Positions 42,454 through 50,789 of a stretch of DNA of 64,000 bases are shown in pieces. A program made the position numbers and the translations under genes. The stretch is taken from positions 3,115-67,114 of the forward strand of contig UQRL01000006.1 in NCBI GenBank assembly GCA_900543555.1, written 5' to 3'. Below the pieces are notes generated by a model that saw only the letters and a list, made by a program, of their open reading frames with translations, made no database searches and had not been told where the DNA came from. Each line of letters opens with the position of its first letter. The stretch's first letter is position 1. The DNA comes from an uncultured Oscillospiraceae bacterium. GTDB lineage: Bacteria > Bacillota > Clostridia > Oscillospirales > Acutalibacteraceae.

Positions 42454-43245
42454 ATGCAGCCAGTACTGTGGGCCGCCGCCGGGACGGGCTTTACCTGTTT
42501 GATGACCGTCCTGGGGGCCTCGATGGTCTTTTTCTTCCGCAAGCGCGTAACAGAGGGGGCCCAGCGGATTTTCCTGGGCTTTGCCGCCGGCGTGATGGTG
42601 GCTGCCTCGGTGTGGAGCCTGCTGATCCCCGCCATTGAGGAGGCGGAAAGCCAAGGTGTTCCGGGCTGGCTGCCCGCGGCGGGGGGCTTTCTTCTGGGGG
42701 TGGGCTTTCTCATGGCCCTGGACTCTGTGATGCCCCACCTGCACCTGGGCGCCGACCAGCCAGAGGGGCACTCCTCCTCTTGGAAGCGCACCACCCTGCT
42801 GGTTCTCGCGGTGACGCTGCACAACATCCCAGAGGGCATGGCCGTGGGCTTTTCCTTTGCCCTGGCGGCCCAGCACGGGGACGACCCCGCCCTGTACACG
42901 GGGGCTTTGGCCCTGGCGCTGGGCATGGGCCTGCAAAACTTCCCCGAAGGCGCCGCCATTTCCCTGCCCCTGCGGCAGGAGGGGCTGCCCGCCTGGAAGA
43001 GCTTTGTCTACGGGGGGCTTTCCGGCATTGTAGAGCCCCTCTTTGGCATTTTGGCGGTGTTGGCGGCGGGGAGCATTCAGCCCCTGCTGCCCTGGCTGCT
43101 GGCCTTTGCCGCCGGGGCCATGCTGTATGTGGTGGTGGAGGAGCTCATCCCAGAGGCCCATCTGGGGGAGCACTCCAACATTGGCACCCTGGGGGTTATG
43201 GCGGGATTTCTGGTGATGATGGTGCTGGACGTGGCCCTGGGCTGA
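42454..43245 (+). CDS. ZIP-family divalent metal transporter
   Basis: A 263-residue membrane protein with eight predicted helices. It has the metal-binding motifs HNIPEG (residues 123-128, helix IV) and QNFPEG (161-166, helix V) of GufA-like ZIP transporters, and a His-containing loop (HLHLGADQPEGH, about 95-106). ZIP proteins import zinc, iron or manganese. The SD AGGAGGGG lies 6-7 nt before the ATG. It is monocistronic, with a perfect sigma-A promoter and a shared terminator with yitT. Confidence 0.9.
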   Translation: MQPVLWAAAGTGFTCLMTVLGASMVFFFRKRVTEGAQRIFLGFAAGVMVAASVWSLLIPAIEEAESQGVPGWLPAAGGFLLGVGFLMALDSVMPHLHLGADQPEGHSSSWKRTTLLVLAVTLHNIPEGMAVGFSFALAAQHGDDPALYTGALALALGMGLQNFPEGAAISLPLRQEGLPAWKSFVYGGLSGIVEPLFGILAVLAAGSIQPLLPWLLAFAAGAMLYVVVEELIPEAHLGEHSNIGTLGVMAGFLVMMVLDVALG

Positions 43246-43275
43246 CCCTGCCCGGCCGATGGCATCCAAGCGCAA

Positions 43276-43312
43276 AAAACAAGGGGCACCCAGGCCGGGT
43301 GCCCCTTGTTTT
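43276..43312. terminator. bidirectional terminator between the ZIP and yitT genes
   Basis: A perfect 16-bp stem, AAAACAAGGGGCACCC with its complement (43276-43291, 43297-43312). Confidence 0.92.
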
Positions 43313-43323
43313 GGGCTGGCGCC

Positions 43324-44214
43324 TCATTTTCTGCGGTTTCCATAGCGCTTGGGCAGGGTGAATCCCCGGCCGCGCACCTCGTTGACCTGGCTGACCACCA
43401 TAAAGGCATCCGGGTCAATCTCTGTCACCGTCTCGGTGAGCTTGGCCAGCTCCCGGTTGGAGACCACCGTCAGCACGGTGCAGCCCTCCTGCCCGCCATA
43501 GCCCCCCACACTTTTCAGCAAAGTGGTGCCCCGGTCCGCCTGGCGCTGGATGGCCCGGCTGATCTCCTCGTACTTCTGGCTGACCACCTTCAGCTGCATC
43601 TGCCCCGTGCCCGCCATCAGGGTCTTGTTCAGGGTCAGGGTGTACAGCAGCACCAGCACCAGGCCGTAGAGCACCTGTTCCACATTGGAGAACAGGGCCT
43701 GCAGCAGCAGGATGGCGCAGTCGAAGGCATACAGGGAAATGGAGACCGGGATGCGCAGCTTTTTCTGCAGCACCAGGGGCGGGATGTCCATGCCGCCGGT
43801 GGAGGCCCCCGCCCGGATGACAATGCCAATGCCCGCGCCAATCATCACCCCGGCCAGCACCGTGGCCAGCAGGGGGTCCTCTGTCAGGCGCACCTCTCCC
43901 AGCGCCCCTTGCAGCACCGCCAAAATAAAGGGGTAGTAAAAGGAGCTGATGACCGTGGTCAGGGCAAAGACCTTGCCCAGCACCAGCAGCCCCGCCAGAA
44001 ACATGGCCGCGTTGAACACCCCCACAAAGGCGGAAAGGGGCAGGCCGAAAAAGTATTGGGCGGCCAGCCCCAACCCCGTGGTGCCCCCGGTGATCAGCCC
44101 ATTGGGCAGCACAAACAGGGCCACCGCCAGCGCGTACAGCGTGTTCCCCGCCAGCACCAGCAGCAGCTTCCAGGCCGCCTTTCCCAGCTTCTCCCTTGTC
44201 AAAGCGTCTTTCAT
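43324..44214 (-). CDS. YitT-family membrane protein (DUF161 plus DUF2179)
   Basis: A 296-residue protein with about five or six N-terminal transmembrane helices (VLPNGLITGGTTGLGLA and RAGASTGGMDIP are typical YitT segments) and a soluble C-terminal DUF2179 domain from about residue 205. The molecular role of YitT proteins is not established. The start has GGAAGGAAG about 9 nt upstream. The promoter at 44346-44374 gives a leader of about 125 nt containing a perfect 12-bp G+C-rich hairpin, so expression may be attenuated. Confidence 0.88.
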   Translation of the reverse strand: MKDALTREKLGKAAWKLLLVLAGNTLYALAVALFVLPNGLITGGTTGLGLAAQYFFGLPLSAFVGVFNAAMFLAGLLVLGKVFALTTVISSFYYPFILAVLQGALGEVRLTEDPLLATVLAGVMIGAGIGIVIRAGASTGGMDIPPLVLQKKLRIPVSISLYAFDCAILLLQALFSNVEQVLYGLVLVLLYTLTLNKTLMAGTGQMQLKVVSQKYEEISRAIQRQADRGTTLLKSVGGYGGQEGCTVLTVVSNRELAKLTETVTEIDPDAFMVVSQVNEVRGRGFTLPKRYGNRRK

Positions 44215-44251
44215 AACACTACTTCCTTCCTCTACTGTAATAAAGCAGAAA

Positions 44252-44276
44252 GGGACGGGCCGCCGCGGCCCGTCCC
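44252..44276 (-). promoter_or_regulatory. leader hairpin upstream of yitT
   Basis: GGGACGGGCCGC (44252-44263) and GCGGCCCGTCCC (44265-44276) form a perfect inverted repeat. On the minus strand it is followed by TTTCTGCTTTATT, resembling an intrinsic terminator between promoter and gene. Confidence 0.45.
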
Positions 44277-44345
44277 CCTATCGCATTTCCTGTTCTGTTA
44301 CCGGTCTGTTCTCTATCAAAGCCAGGTCCCCCTTTTATCCGTCTT

Positions 44346-44374
44346 ATCATACCAGAAAAACCTCCAAATGGCAA
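44346..44374 (-). promoter_or_regulatory. promoter of yitT
   Basis: TTGCCA, 17-bp spacer, TATGAT on the minus strand; divergent from the promoter of the HD-domain pseudogene. Confidence 0.6.
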
Positions 44375-44386
44375 GCGGCCCCACCG

Positions 44387-44415
44387 TTGCAAAACAGCCC
44401 CGGCAGAGGTATGAT
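44387..44415 (+). promoter_or_regulatory. promoter of the HD-domain pseudogene
   Basis: TTGCAA (44387-44392), 17-bp spacer, TATGAT (44410-44415), followed by AAAGGAGG 8 nt before an ATG. Confidence 0.6.
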
Positions 44416-44446
44416 AAAGGGGAAACAAAAAAAGGAGGCGTTTTCC

Positions 44447-44645
44447 ATGAGCATCATCCCCACGCCGGCCCAGGCCATGGAATGGGTCCGGCGCTATAAC
44501 CAGGAGGAGTTCCACCTGCACCACGCCAAGACCGTGGGATGGGTGCTGGGCTGCCTGGGCGCCCGCTCCGCCCCCCCTGGCCCTGGAGGAACAGGTGCAG
44601 GCCGCCTATGAAAAGCGCCTGGCGGACTGCAAAGCGAAAGCCTGA
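44447..44645 (+). pseudogene. HD-domain phosphohydrolase gene, internally deleted
   Basis: A good promoter, a perfect SD and an ATG lead into MSIIPTPAQAMEWVRRYNQ and EEFHLHHAKTVGWVLG, the usual start of a family of short HD-domain phosphohydrolases in Clostridia. After about 45 codons the frame runs into Pro/Gly-rich nonsense and stops at 44611. A different frame then gives LEEQVQAAYEKRLADCKA and a stop at 44643-44645. The HD catalytic residues are absent. The simplest reading is an internal deletion with a frameshift, recent enough that promoter, SD and terminator (44654-44683) survive. A new short protein is possible but less likely. Confidence 0.6.
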
Positions 44646-44653
44646 TAAACTGG

Positions 44654-44683
44654 AAATCCCCCGGAAAACCCGGGGGATTTTTT
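44654..44683. terminator. terminator downstream of the HD pseudogene and the GNAT gene
   Basis: AAATCCCCCGG (44654-44664) pairs with CCGGGGGATTT (44670-44680), followed by TTT on the plus strand; an A-run serves the minus strand. Confidence 0.85.
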
Positions 44684-44693
44684 GCTGCCGTAT

Positions 44694-45128
44694 TCACAGC
44701 CCCTGCTCGAAGTGGGCCTCCCCGCTGGGGGAAAAGCCCATTTTTTGGTACAGGGCCTGGGCGGGGGCGTTGTCCTCCCCGGTGAGCACCGTGACGGCCT
44801 CCACGCCCTCGTGGCGGCAGGCGTCCAGGAAAGCCTCCAGCAGCTGCCGGGCCACGCCCTGGCGGCGGCAGCCGGGGCAGACGTACAGCTCCGTCACCTC
44901 GGCAGAGGGCCGAGAGTAGCAGGCGGAGCGCTTCAACAGCCCGCAGAGGAAGCCCGCCGGCTCCCCGGCCACAAAGGCAAGCAGCACCCGCTCGGGCCCG
45001 GGGCGGGCCAAAGCCAAAGCAGCCTCCTGGGGGGAGGCCACCCCCTCCCCGTTAAAGGCCAGATTCAGCGCAAAGAACACCTGGGCGTCCTGGGCTGTGG
45101 CGCCGCGAATCTGCACCGCGTTTTCCAT
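44694..45128 (-). CDS. GNAT-family N-acetyltransferase
   Basis: A 144-residue protein with the GNAT acetyl-CoA-binding motif CRRQGVARQLL (Q/RxxGxA type) preceded by the beta-strand ELYVCPG, and a C-terminal NAPAQALYQKMGF typical of the fold. The substrate is unknown. The start is the ATG at 45128 with GGGAGGG 6 nt upstream. It follows pyruvate kinase after a terminator-like hairpin (45145-45173), so it is probably read at low level from the pyk transcript or from a promoter I could not identify. Confidence 0.85.
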   Translation of the reverse strand: MENAVQIRGATAQDAQVFFALNLAFNGEGVASPQEAALALARPGPERVLLAFVAGEPAGFLCGLLKRSACYSRPSAEVTELYVCPGCRRQGVARQLLEAFLDACRHEGVEAVTVLTGEDNAPAQALYQKMGFSPSGEAHFEQGL

Positions 45129-45144
45129 GGGTTTCCCTCCCCGC

Positions 45145-45173
45145 AAAAAGGGAGCCGCCAGCGAGACGGCTCC
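45145..45173 (-). terminator. terminator of pyruvate kinase
   Basis: GGAGCCG (45151-45157) pairs with CGGCTCC (45167-45173). On the minus strand it is followed by CTTTTTG, just before the SD of the GNAT gene. Confidence 0.75.
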
Positions 45174-45209
45174 TCCTTGTTTCAGCTTTTAGGATTTCTC
45201 CCAGCCGGT

Positions 45210-46955
45210 TCAGCAGGCGCTGACCCGCCCTGTCTTGGCGTCCAGGGTGACTACGGCGCCGCTTTTCAGCAGGTCTGTGGCATGCTCCGCCCCAGTGATG
45301 ACGGGCTTGTCCATGGCCAGGCCCACAATGGCCGCGTGGGAGTTGGCGCCCCCCTCCTCGGTGATGATGCCAGAGCTGCGCCGCAGGTACTCCACAATGG
45401 TGTTGTTGGTCTCAGGCACTACCAGGATGTCCCCGTCCCGAAAGCGCTTGGGGATATCGGACAGGCGCTTGCACACGCACAGCCGGGCGGAGACACTCTG
45501 CTCGGTAACCCCTTCGCCGGTGAGGAGCACATGGCCCACCACATGGACCTTCATCATATTGGTGGTGCCGGAGATGCCCAGGGGCACGCCGGCGGTGATG
45601 ACCACCAGGTCGCCGCTCTTCACCAGGCCGGTCTGCTCGGCGGCGTCTACAGCCCGCTCGAACAGGGTGTCGGTGTCGGTGACCTCGTCGATGAGCATGG
45701 GCACCACGCCCCAGGAGAGGTTCAGCTGGCGCCAGACGTGCTTCTCGGTGGTGCAGCCCACAATGGGGTACAGCGGCCGGAACTTGGAAAGCTGCCGGGC
45801 CGTCACGCCGGACTTGGTCACCGTCAGAATGGCCTTGGCCCCCAGGTCATGGGCCGTGGTGCAGGTGGCGTGGGAGATGGCGTTGGTCACATCGAAGGCC
45901 ACGTCGCTGTTATCCCGCGAATTAAACCGCTTGATGTAGTTGATGCTCTGCTCGGCCCGCTCAGCAATGCGCACCATGGTTTCCAATGCCTCCACCGGGT
46001 ACTTGCCCGCGGCGGTCTCGCCGGAAAGCATAATGCAGCTGGTGCCGTCATAGATGGCGTTGGCCACGTCGGTGGCCTCGGCCCGGGTGGGCCGGGGGTT
46101 CTTCATCATGGAGTCCAGCATCTGGGTGGCGGTGACCACCTGCTTGCCCGCCAGGTAGGACTTCTGGATCAGCTGCTTTTGCAGCACGGGCACATCCTCC
46201 AGGGGGATCTCCACGCCCATGTCGCCCCGGGCCACCATGATGCCGTCCACCACCCGGAGGATCTCGTCGATGTTTTCCACGCCCTCCATGTTCTCAATCT
46301 TGGCGATGATGTTCATGGAATGGCACTCATATTCCTTCAAAATGTGGCGGATCTCCAGGATGTCCTCGGCAGAGCGGGTGAAGGAGGCGGCGATGTAGTC
46401 AAAGCCGTTCTCAATGCCGAAGATGATGTCCGAGCGGTCCTGCTCGCTGATAAAGGGCATGGAGAGCTTGGTGCCAGGAACATTGATGCCCTTGTGGTTG
46501 GAGACCCGGCCGCCGTTTAAAACGGTACATACAATATCTGTCTCTGAAACGTGCTCGGCCCGCATCTCCACCAGGCCGTCGTCAATCAGCACCCGGGCCC
46601 CCGCCTTCAAATCCTTGGGCAGGTCCTTGTAGGTGATGGAGACGATCTTGTCATCGCCCTCCACCTCCCGGGTGGTCAGGGTGAAGGTGTCGCCGGCCTC
46701 CAGCTCGATGGGGCCGTTTTTAAAGGTCTTTACCCGGATCTCCGGGCCCTTGGTATCCAGAATGGTGGCCACAGGCAGGCCCAGTTCCTCCCGCAGGCGG
46801 GTGACAGCCTCCAGCTTTTTCGCGGCGTCCTCATGGGTACAGTGGGAAAAGTTGAACCGGGCGGCGTTCATGCCCCCCAGCATCAGCCGGCGAAGGACGG
46901 CCTCGTCCTCCGTGGCAGGCCCCAGCGTACAGATGATCTTTGTCTTTCTCAGCAT
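45210..46955 (-). CDS. pyk: pyruvate kinase with C-terminal PEP-utilizer-like domain
   Basis: A 581-residue enzyme. The catalytic core has KIICTLGPAT, MNAARFNFSH, ILDTKGPEIR, the IIAKIENMEG metal/substrate site and MVARGDMGVE, followed by the allosteric C domain. An extra C-terminal domain of about 100 residues carries EEGGANSHAAIV, the phosphohistidine-type motif of PEP-utilising enzymes; this fusion is common in Bacilli and Clostridia. It makes pyruvate and ATP from PEP. The ATG is at 46955, with AAAGGA upstream and a promoter at 47058-47086. Confidence 0.96.
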   Translation of the reverse strand: MLRKTKIICTLGPATEDEAVLRRLMLGGMNAARFNFSHCTHEDAAKKLEAVTRLREELGLPVATILDTKGPEIRVKTFKNGPIELEAGDTFTLTTREVEGDDKIVSITYKDLPKDLKAGARVLIDDGLVEMRAEHVSETDIVCTVLNGGRVSNHKGINVPGTKLSMPFISEQDRSDIIFGIENGFDYIAASFTRSAEDILEIRHILKEYECHSMNIIAKIENMEGVENIDEILRVVDGIMVARGDMGVEIPLEDVPVLQKQLIQKSYLAGKQVVTATQMLDSMMKNPRPTRAEATDVANAIYDGTSCIMLSGETAAGKYPVEALETMVRIAERAEQSINYIKRFNSRDNSDVAFDVTNAISHATCTTAHDLGAKAILTVTKSGVTARQLSKFRPLYPIVGCTTEKHVWRQLNLSWGVVPMLIDEVTDTDTLFERAVDAAEQTGLVKSGDLVVITAGVPLGISGTTNMMKVHVVGHVLLTGEGVTEQSVSARLCVCKRLSDIPKRFRDGDILVVPETNNTIVEYLRRSSGIITEEGGANSHAAIVGLAMDKPVITGAEHATDLLKSGAVVTLDAKTGRVSAC

Positions 46956-47057
46956 AGTGTGTCATCCTTTCCTGTGATCTTCCCCGTTACCGCGCGTTTT
47001 CCTGGAGGGGATGGTTCCGAAAATTCCGCTTGCGCAGCATGAAGTGAATTTACTCTT

Positions 47058-47086
47058 ATTATAGCATAGATCTCCGCCGCCGTCAT
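47058..47086 (-). promoter_or_regulatory. promoter of pyruvate kinase
   Basis: ATGACG, 17-bp spacer, TATAAT on the minus strand, about 100 bp upstream of the ATG. Confidence 0.55.
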
Positions 47087-47111
47087 CCATTTTCCATTCC
47101 CTGACAAAAAT

Positions 47112-47840
47112 TTAACATCCCGCACATCCCTGCAAACAGCCCCGCAGGTACTCCAGCTCTTGGCCGCGGGTCTCGGGGCCGCTGTGGCCCGGCAGTGCCA
47201 GGGAAAACTCCAGGGAGGAGAGCAGCTCCAGCAGGGCCCTGAGGCGGGCAGGGTCATAGCCGGCCCCCGGCTGGTAGAGGTCCTCACAGTCGGCGTCCCC
47301 CAACGCCAGCACCCCCTCCTGGGGCACATGGACCAGCAGCCCGTCCCGGGAATGGGGGGTGTCCCGGCAGAACAGGCGGCAGTCCACCCCGCCCAGGTGG
47401 AGCGTCAGCTCTCCCTCCACCTCCATCTCCGCCAGGGAGACGGAAACCGCCCCCAGGTCCGGGTACTCCCGGCGGATGTGCTCATTGCAAAAGGGGATGT
47501 CCTCCCCCCGGCGCTCCCGCTGGGCCATGGCTTCGGGGGTCCACTCCCAAGCCCGCACCTGGCGCAGCTTCCGGTTGGTGAGGGCGGAGGCCAGCGTCAC
47601 CCCCTGGACCGCCCCCAGGCCGAAGGTGTGGTCCCAGTGCCAGTGGGTGACGGCGGTAAAATCCGGCAGGGGCAGGCCCCGCTTCTCCAGGGCGGCGTAA
47701 AACTGGGCCACATGGGCCGGGGAGCTGCCCGCGTCCACCGCCAGGCTCCGCCGGTCCCCCCGGATGTAGTAAAGGCTGGGCCGGTCCCGCTCTTCCTCCC
47801 AGGGCAGGCACCACACCCGCTGTGTCACTTGCTTCAGCAC
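47112..47840 (-). CDS. metallo-beta-lactamase-fold hydrolase
   Basis: A 242-residue MBL-fold protein with the metal motif THWHWDH (His66, His68, Asp70, His71), a third-ligand region TPHSRDG, ALGDADCED and a C-terminal PGHS. The HxHxDH set is complete, so it should bind two metals. The substrate is unknown; the family spans glyoxalase II-like, lactonase-like and RNase-like enzymes. It ends with CLQGCAGC, a short Cys-rich tail. The start is a GTG at 47840 just after the rsmI stop, with GGGAG about 9 nt upstream, so it is probably translated from the rsmI transcript. Confidence 0.85.
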   Translation of the reverse strand: MLKQVTQRVWCLPWEEERDRPSLYYIRGDRRSLAVDAGSSPAHVAQFYAALEKRGLPLPDFTAVTHWHWDHTFGLGAVQGVTLASALTNRKLRQVRAWEWTPEAMAQRERRGEDIPFCNEHIRREYPDLGAVSVSLAEMEVEGELTLHLGGVDCRLFCRDTPHSRDGLLVHVPQEGVLALGDADCEDLYQPGAGYDPARLRALLELLSSLEFSLALPGHSGPETRGQELEYLRGCLQGCAGC

Positions 47841-47846
47841 GGCGGC

Positions 47847-48701
47847 TCACTCCCTTTCCATCAGCCGGCGGTAAATCTCCCCTTTTTTAAAGCCGGTCTC
47901 CTGGGCGGCCTCTTTGGCGGCCTCGCTGGCGGAAAGCCCTCCCGCCCCCAGAGAGCGGGCCAGTTCCACCGCCTCCTCCAGGGTGTACTCCCGCTCCGCC
48001 GCCGCGGGCGCCTGGGCCCCGGCCACCACCAGCACGAACTCCCCCCGGGGCTCCGTCTCCCGGTAGTGGGCGGCGGCCTCTCCCAGGGTGGTGCGCCACA
48101 CCTCCTCGTGGACCTTGGTCAGCTCCCGGCACAGGGCGATGGGCCGGTCCGGCCCAAAAAGCCTGGCAAAGTCCGAGAGGGTCTTGCGCAGCTTGTGGGG
48201 GGCCTCGTAGAAGATCATGGTGCGCTGCTCCTGGGCCACGGCCTCCAGGTGCTCCTTGCGGCTGCGCTTGTTCACGCTGAGGAACCCCTCAAAGGTAAAG
48301 CGCCCGGTGGGCAGCCCGCTGATGGCCAGGGCAGAGAGGGCCGCCGTGGGGCCGGGCACCACATACACCGGCAGCCCCGCCGCGGCGCAGGCGGCCACCA
48401 GGGTCTCCCCCGGGTCGGAGATGGCGGGCATCCCCGCGTCGGAGACCAGGGCGCAGGTCTGGCCCTCCCGGAGCCGGGCCACAATCAGCGGGCCGTGCTC
48501 CAGCTTGTTGTGCTCGAAATAACTGACCAGCGGCTTCTTTATGCCAAAGTGGTTCAGCAGCCGCAGGGTGACCCGGGTGTCCTCCGCGGCGATAAAGTCC
48601 GCCTGCTCCAGCGTCTCCCGTGCCCGGGGGGAAAAGTCCCCCAGGTTGCCAATGGGCGTGCCCACCACATACAGGGCGCCCGGCTCCAATGTCTGTCCCA
48701 C
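47847..48701 (-). CDS. rsmI: 16S rRNA (cytidine-1402-2'-O)-methyltransferase RsmI
   Basis: A 284-residue tetrapyrrole-methylase-fold protein with LYVVGTPIGNLGD, AAEDTRVTLRLL, ALVSDAGMPAISDPG and VPGPTAALSALAISGL, all signatures of RsmI (YabC). It methylates the ribose of C1402 in 16S rRNA to tune start-codon decoding. The start is a GTG at 48701 with GGGGGAG 6 nt upstream. It lies directly after trmN6, the same order as yabB-yabC in Bacillus subtilis. Confidence 0.95.
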   Translation of the reverse strand: MGQTLEPGALYVVGTPIGNLGDFSPRARETLEQADFIAAEDTRVTLRLLNHFGIKKPLVSYFEHNKLEHGPLIVARLREGQTCALVSDAGMPAISDPGETLVAACAAAGLPVYVVPGPTAALSALAISGLPTGRFTFEGFLSVNKRSRKEHLEAVAQEQRTMIFYEAPHKLRKTLSDFARLFGPDRPIALCRELTKVHEEVWRTTLGEAAAHYRETEPRGEFVLVVAGAQAPAAAEREYTLEEAVELARSLGAGGLSASEAAKEAAQETGFKKGEIYRRLMERE

Positions 48702-48713
48702 GCTTTGCTCCCC

Positions 48714-49472
48714 CTATCGTCTTTGATGCTCCGGGTTGTCCCGGTAGTCCCCGTAAATGGCCTCCAGCTCCCCGGTGGGGCGGCCGTCCTCCCCCTCTAA
48801 AAGGAGCACGGGCCCCACGTCCATGCCGGGCCTGCCGCCCCGGCGGCACTCCAGCAGAAGCAGAAAGGGCGCTTTGCCCGGCCGCTGCTGGCATAGCCGC
48901 AGCCGCTTGGGCTCCAGCTGAAAGCGTTGGAAAAGCCCCACCGCCTCCCCCAGCCGCTGGGGCCGCAGGCACAGGCACAGCCTGCCCCCAAAGCGCAGGG
49001 CGCAGCGGGCCTCCCGGGCCAGGTCCTCCAGGGAAAGGGTGTCCCCCTGGCGGGCGGTGCGCCGGGCCGCGTCCCCGCAGGGGATGCCCGCCCCCGGCGG
49101 GGTGTAGGGCGGGTTGCAGGCAATGCCGTCCAGGCTGCCTGCCGGGAAAAGGTCCGAAAGCCGGCGGGCGTCCCCCCGCACAATGCCCACCGTGGCGGAA
49201 AAGCCGTTTTCCGCCACCGAGCGCTCCGCCTGCTGGGCGGCCTTCTCCTGCAGTTCCACCCCAGTGATGGACCCGGCTTGGGTGCGCACCCGCCACAGCA
49301 GGGGAATCACCCCGCAGCCGGTGCCCAGGTCTGCCCAGCGCTCCCCCGGGCGGGGGGCGGCGAAGTGGGCCAGCAGCACGGCGTCCGTTCCAAAGCCGTG
49401 CTCTGGGCTTACCAGCACCCTGGCCCCGCCGCAAAGGGGCTCCCAATGGGTGTTTTCCAACAGCGGATTCAC
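48714..49472 (-). CDS. trmN6: tRNA1(Val) (adenine-37-N6)-methyltransferase-like (TrmN6/YabB)
   Basis: A 252-residue class I SAM-dependent methyltransferase with DLGTGCGVIP (48-57) for SAM and NPPY (120-123), the amino-methyltransferase signature, plus the N-terminal HGFGTDAVLLAHF typical of the YfiC/YabB group. It probably methylates an adenine or another base in tRNA. Target assignment rests on family and on synteny with rsmI, ricT and holB. The start is a GTG at 49472 with GGAGGG 7 nt upstream; 12 nt separate it from rsmI. Confidence 0.88.
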   Translation of the reverse strand: MNPLLENTHWEPLCGGARVLVSPEHGFGTDAVLLAHFAAPRPGERWADLGTGCGVIPLLWRVRTQAGSITGVELQEKAAQQAERSVAENGFSATVGIVRGDARRLSDLFPAGSLDGIACNPPYTPPGAGIPCGDAARRTARQGDTLSLEDLAREARCALRFGGRLCLCLRPQRLGEAVGLFQRFQLEPKRLRLCQQRPGKAPFLLLLECRRGGRPGMDVGPVLLLEGEDGRPTGELEAIYGDYRDNPEHQRR

Positions 49473-49501
49473 CCGCCTTCCCTCCTTTCAGGCAAAAAGA
49501 A

Positions 49502-49534
49502 GAGCCCGCAGGGGAACAAGCCCCCGCCGGGCTC
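49502..49534 (-). terminator. terminator after the ferredoxin gene
   Basis: GAGCCCG (49502-49508) and CGGGCTC (49528-49534) with an inner GGGG/CCCC stem; TTCTTTTTG follows on the minus strand. It lies between ferredoxin and trmN6. Confidence 0.75.
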
Positions 49535-49564
49535 CGCTTTTTTGAAATTGTTCCGGCCCGAAGC

Positions 49565-49735
49565 TCAGCCCTCTTGGGGAGCGCCCACGGGGCAGGTGCC
49601 GGCGCAAGCGCCGCAGTCAATGCAGGTATCGGGATCGATCACATATTTGCCGTCGCCTTCGGAGATCGCTCCAACGGGGCAATCGCTGGCGCAAGCGCCG
49701 CAAGCAATACATTCATCACTGATCACATAGGGCAT
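49565..49735 (-). CDS. 2[4Fe-4S] ferredoxin
   Basis: A 56-residue clostridial-type ferredoxin with two CxxCxxCxxxC cluster motifs: Cys9, 12, 15, 19 and Cys38, 41, 44, 48. It carries electrons in anaerobic metabolism, for example to hydrogenase or from pyruvate:ferredoxin oxidoreductase. The ATG at 49735 has GGAGGTG 6 nt upstream; the longer frame starts within that SD. It is inserted, with its own terminator, between ricT and trmN6 in an otherwise conserved gene cluster. Confidence 0.95.
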   Translation of the reverse strand: MPYVISDECIACGACASDCPVGAISEGDGKYVIDPDTCIDCGACAGTCPVGAPQEG

Positions 49736-49851
49736 GGGGAACACCTCCATTTAGATTTTCAAGTTCATTGTAACACATTTTGCTCAAAATGCAAGTGTTT
49801 TTCCTTTTTCTTACCATTCTGCCAGCTGTTCCCCGGGGGCGGGCCCGCCTT

Positions 49852-50721
49852 TTACGTCTCCTCCAGCTTTTTCAGCTCTTCCATTTCCTTTTTGCCCACC
49901 TTCACCTTGCCGTCCCGCAGCACCTTCACCTCGCTCACCTTAAACACCTTGGGGGCGCCCTCCGGGTCCTTGTCCAGGCGCACGGTGAGCTTGCGGGTAA
50001 GCAGGTTCTGCTCGATGACCACGCCCTTGCCGTCCGGGGTGGAGACCAGGGCGTTCACCTTGGGGGTGGTGCGCAGCAGGTCCTGATAGGCCTCCTGCTC
50101 GTACTTCAGGCAGCACATCAGCCGCCCGCAGGCCCCGGAGATCTTCACCGGGTTCAAAGAGAGGCCCTGCTCCTTGGCCATTTTAATGGAGACCGGGGTA
50201 AAGCCCCCCAAAAACGTGCCGCAGCAGAAGGGCCGGCCGCAAATGCCCAGGCCCCCCAGCATTTTGGCCTCGTCCCGCACGCCGATCTGCCGCAGCTCGA
50301 TGCGGGTGCGGAACATGCCCGCCAGGTCCTTCACCAGCTCCCGAAAGTCCACCCGGCCGTCGGCGGTGAAGTAGAACAGGATCTTCGAGTTGTCGAAGGT
50401 GTACTCCACGTCCACCAGCTTCATCTCCAAGCCCCGCTCAGCGATCTTCCGCTCGCAGGCCTTAAAGGCCTTTTTCTCCTTCAGGTGGTTTTCGGCCACC
50501 CGTTTCAAATCCTCCCGGGTGGCGGGGCGGATGACCTTGCGCAGGGGCTGGACAATGCTCTCATCGGCCACCTCCCGGTTTTCCAAAGCCACCTCGCCGC
50601 ACTCCATGCCCCGGGCGGTCTCCACAATGGCCATAGAGCCCTTCTCCAGCCGCTGGCCCTGGGGGTCGAAGTAATAGACCTTTCCTGTATTTTTAAACCG
50701 CACGCCGATGACCTCGGCCAT
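49852..50721 (-). CDS. ricT: RicT/YaaT-like PSP1-domain protein
   Basis: The 289-residue protein has a PSP1 C-terminal-type domain and the characteristic Cys clusters ICGRPFCCGTF and GACGRLMCCLKYE. In B. subtilis the Ric(T,F,A) complex (YaaT, YmcA, YlbF) carries Fe-S clusters, assists RNase Y in mRNA maturation, and affects sporulation, competence and biofilm formation. The ATG at 50721 is preferred because AGGAGG lies 7 nt before it; the ATG at 50727 is too close to the SD. It follows holB by 68 nt, as in the yaaQ-holB-yaaT order of Bacillus. Confidence 0.93.
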   Translation of the reverse strand: MAEVIGVRFKNTGKVYYFDPQGQRLEKGSMAIVETARGMECGEVALENREVADESIVQPLRKVIRPATREDLKRVAENHLKEKKAFKACERKIAERGLEMKLVDVEYTFDNSKILFYFTADGRVDFRELVKDLAGMFRTRIELRQIGVRDEAKMLGGLGICGRPFCCGTFLGGFTPVSIKMAKEQGLSLNPVKISGACGRLMCCLKYEQEAYQDLLRTTPKVNALVSTPDGKGVVIEQNLLTRKLTVRLDKDPEGAPKVFKVSEVKVLRDGKVKVGKKEMEELKKLEET

Positions 50722-50789
50722 GCGCATTCCTCCTTTCCTGCCGGCCGCCCCCGGAAGGGAGCCGCGTTCCGGCCCTTGAACAAAAAGCC

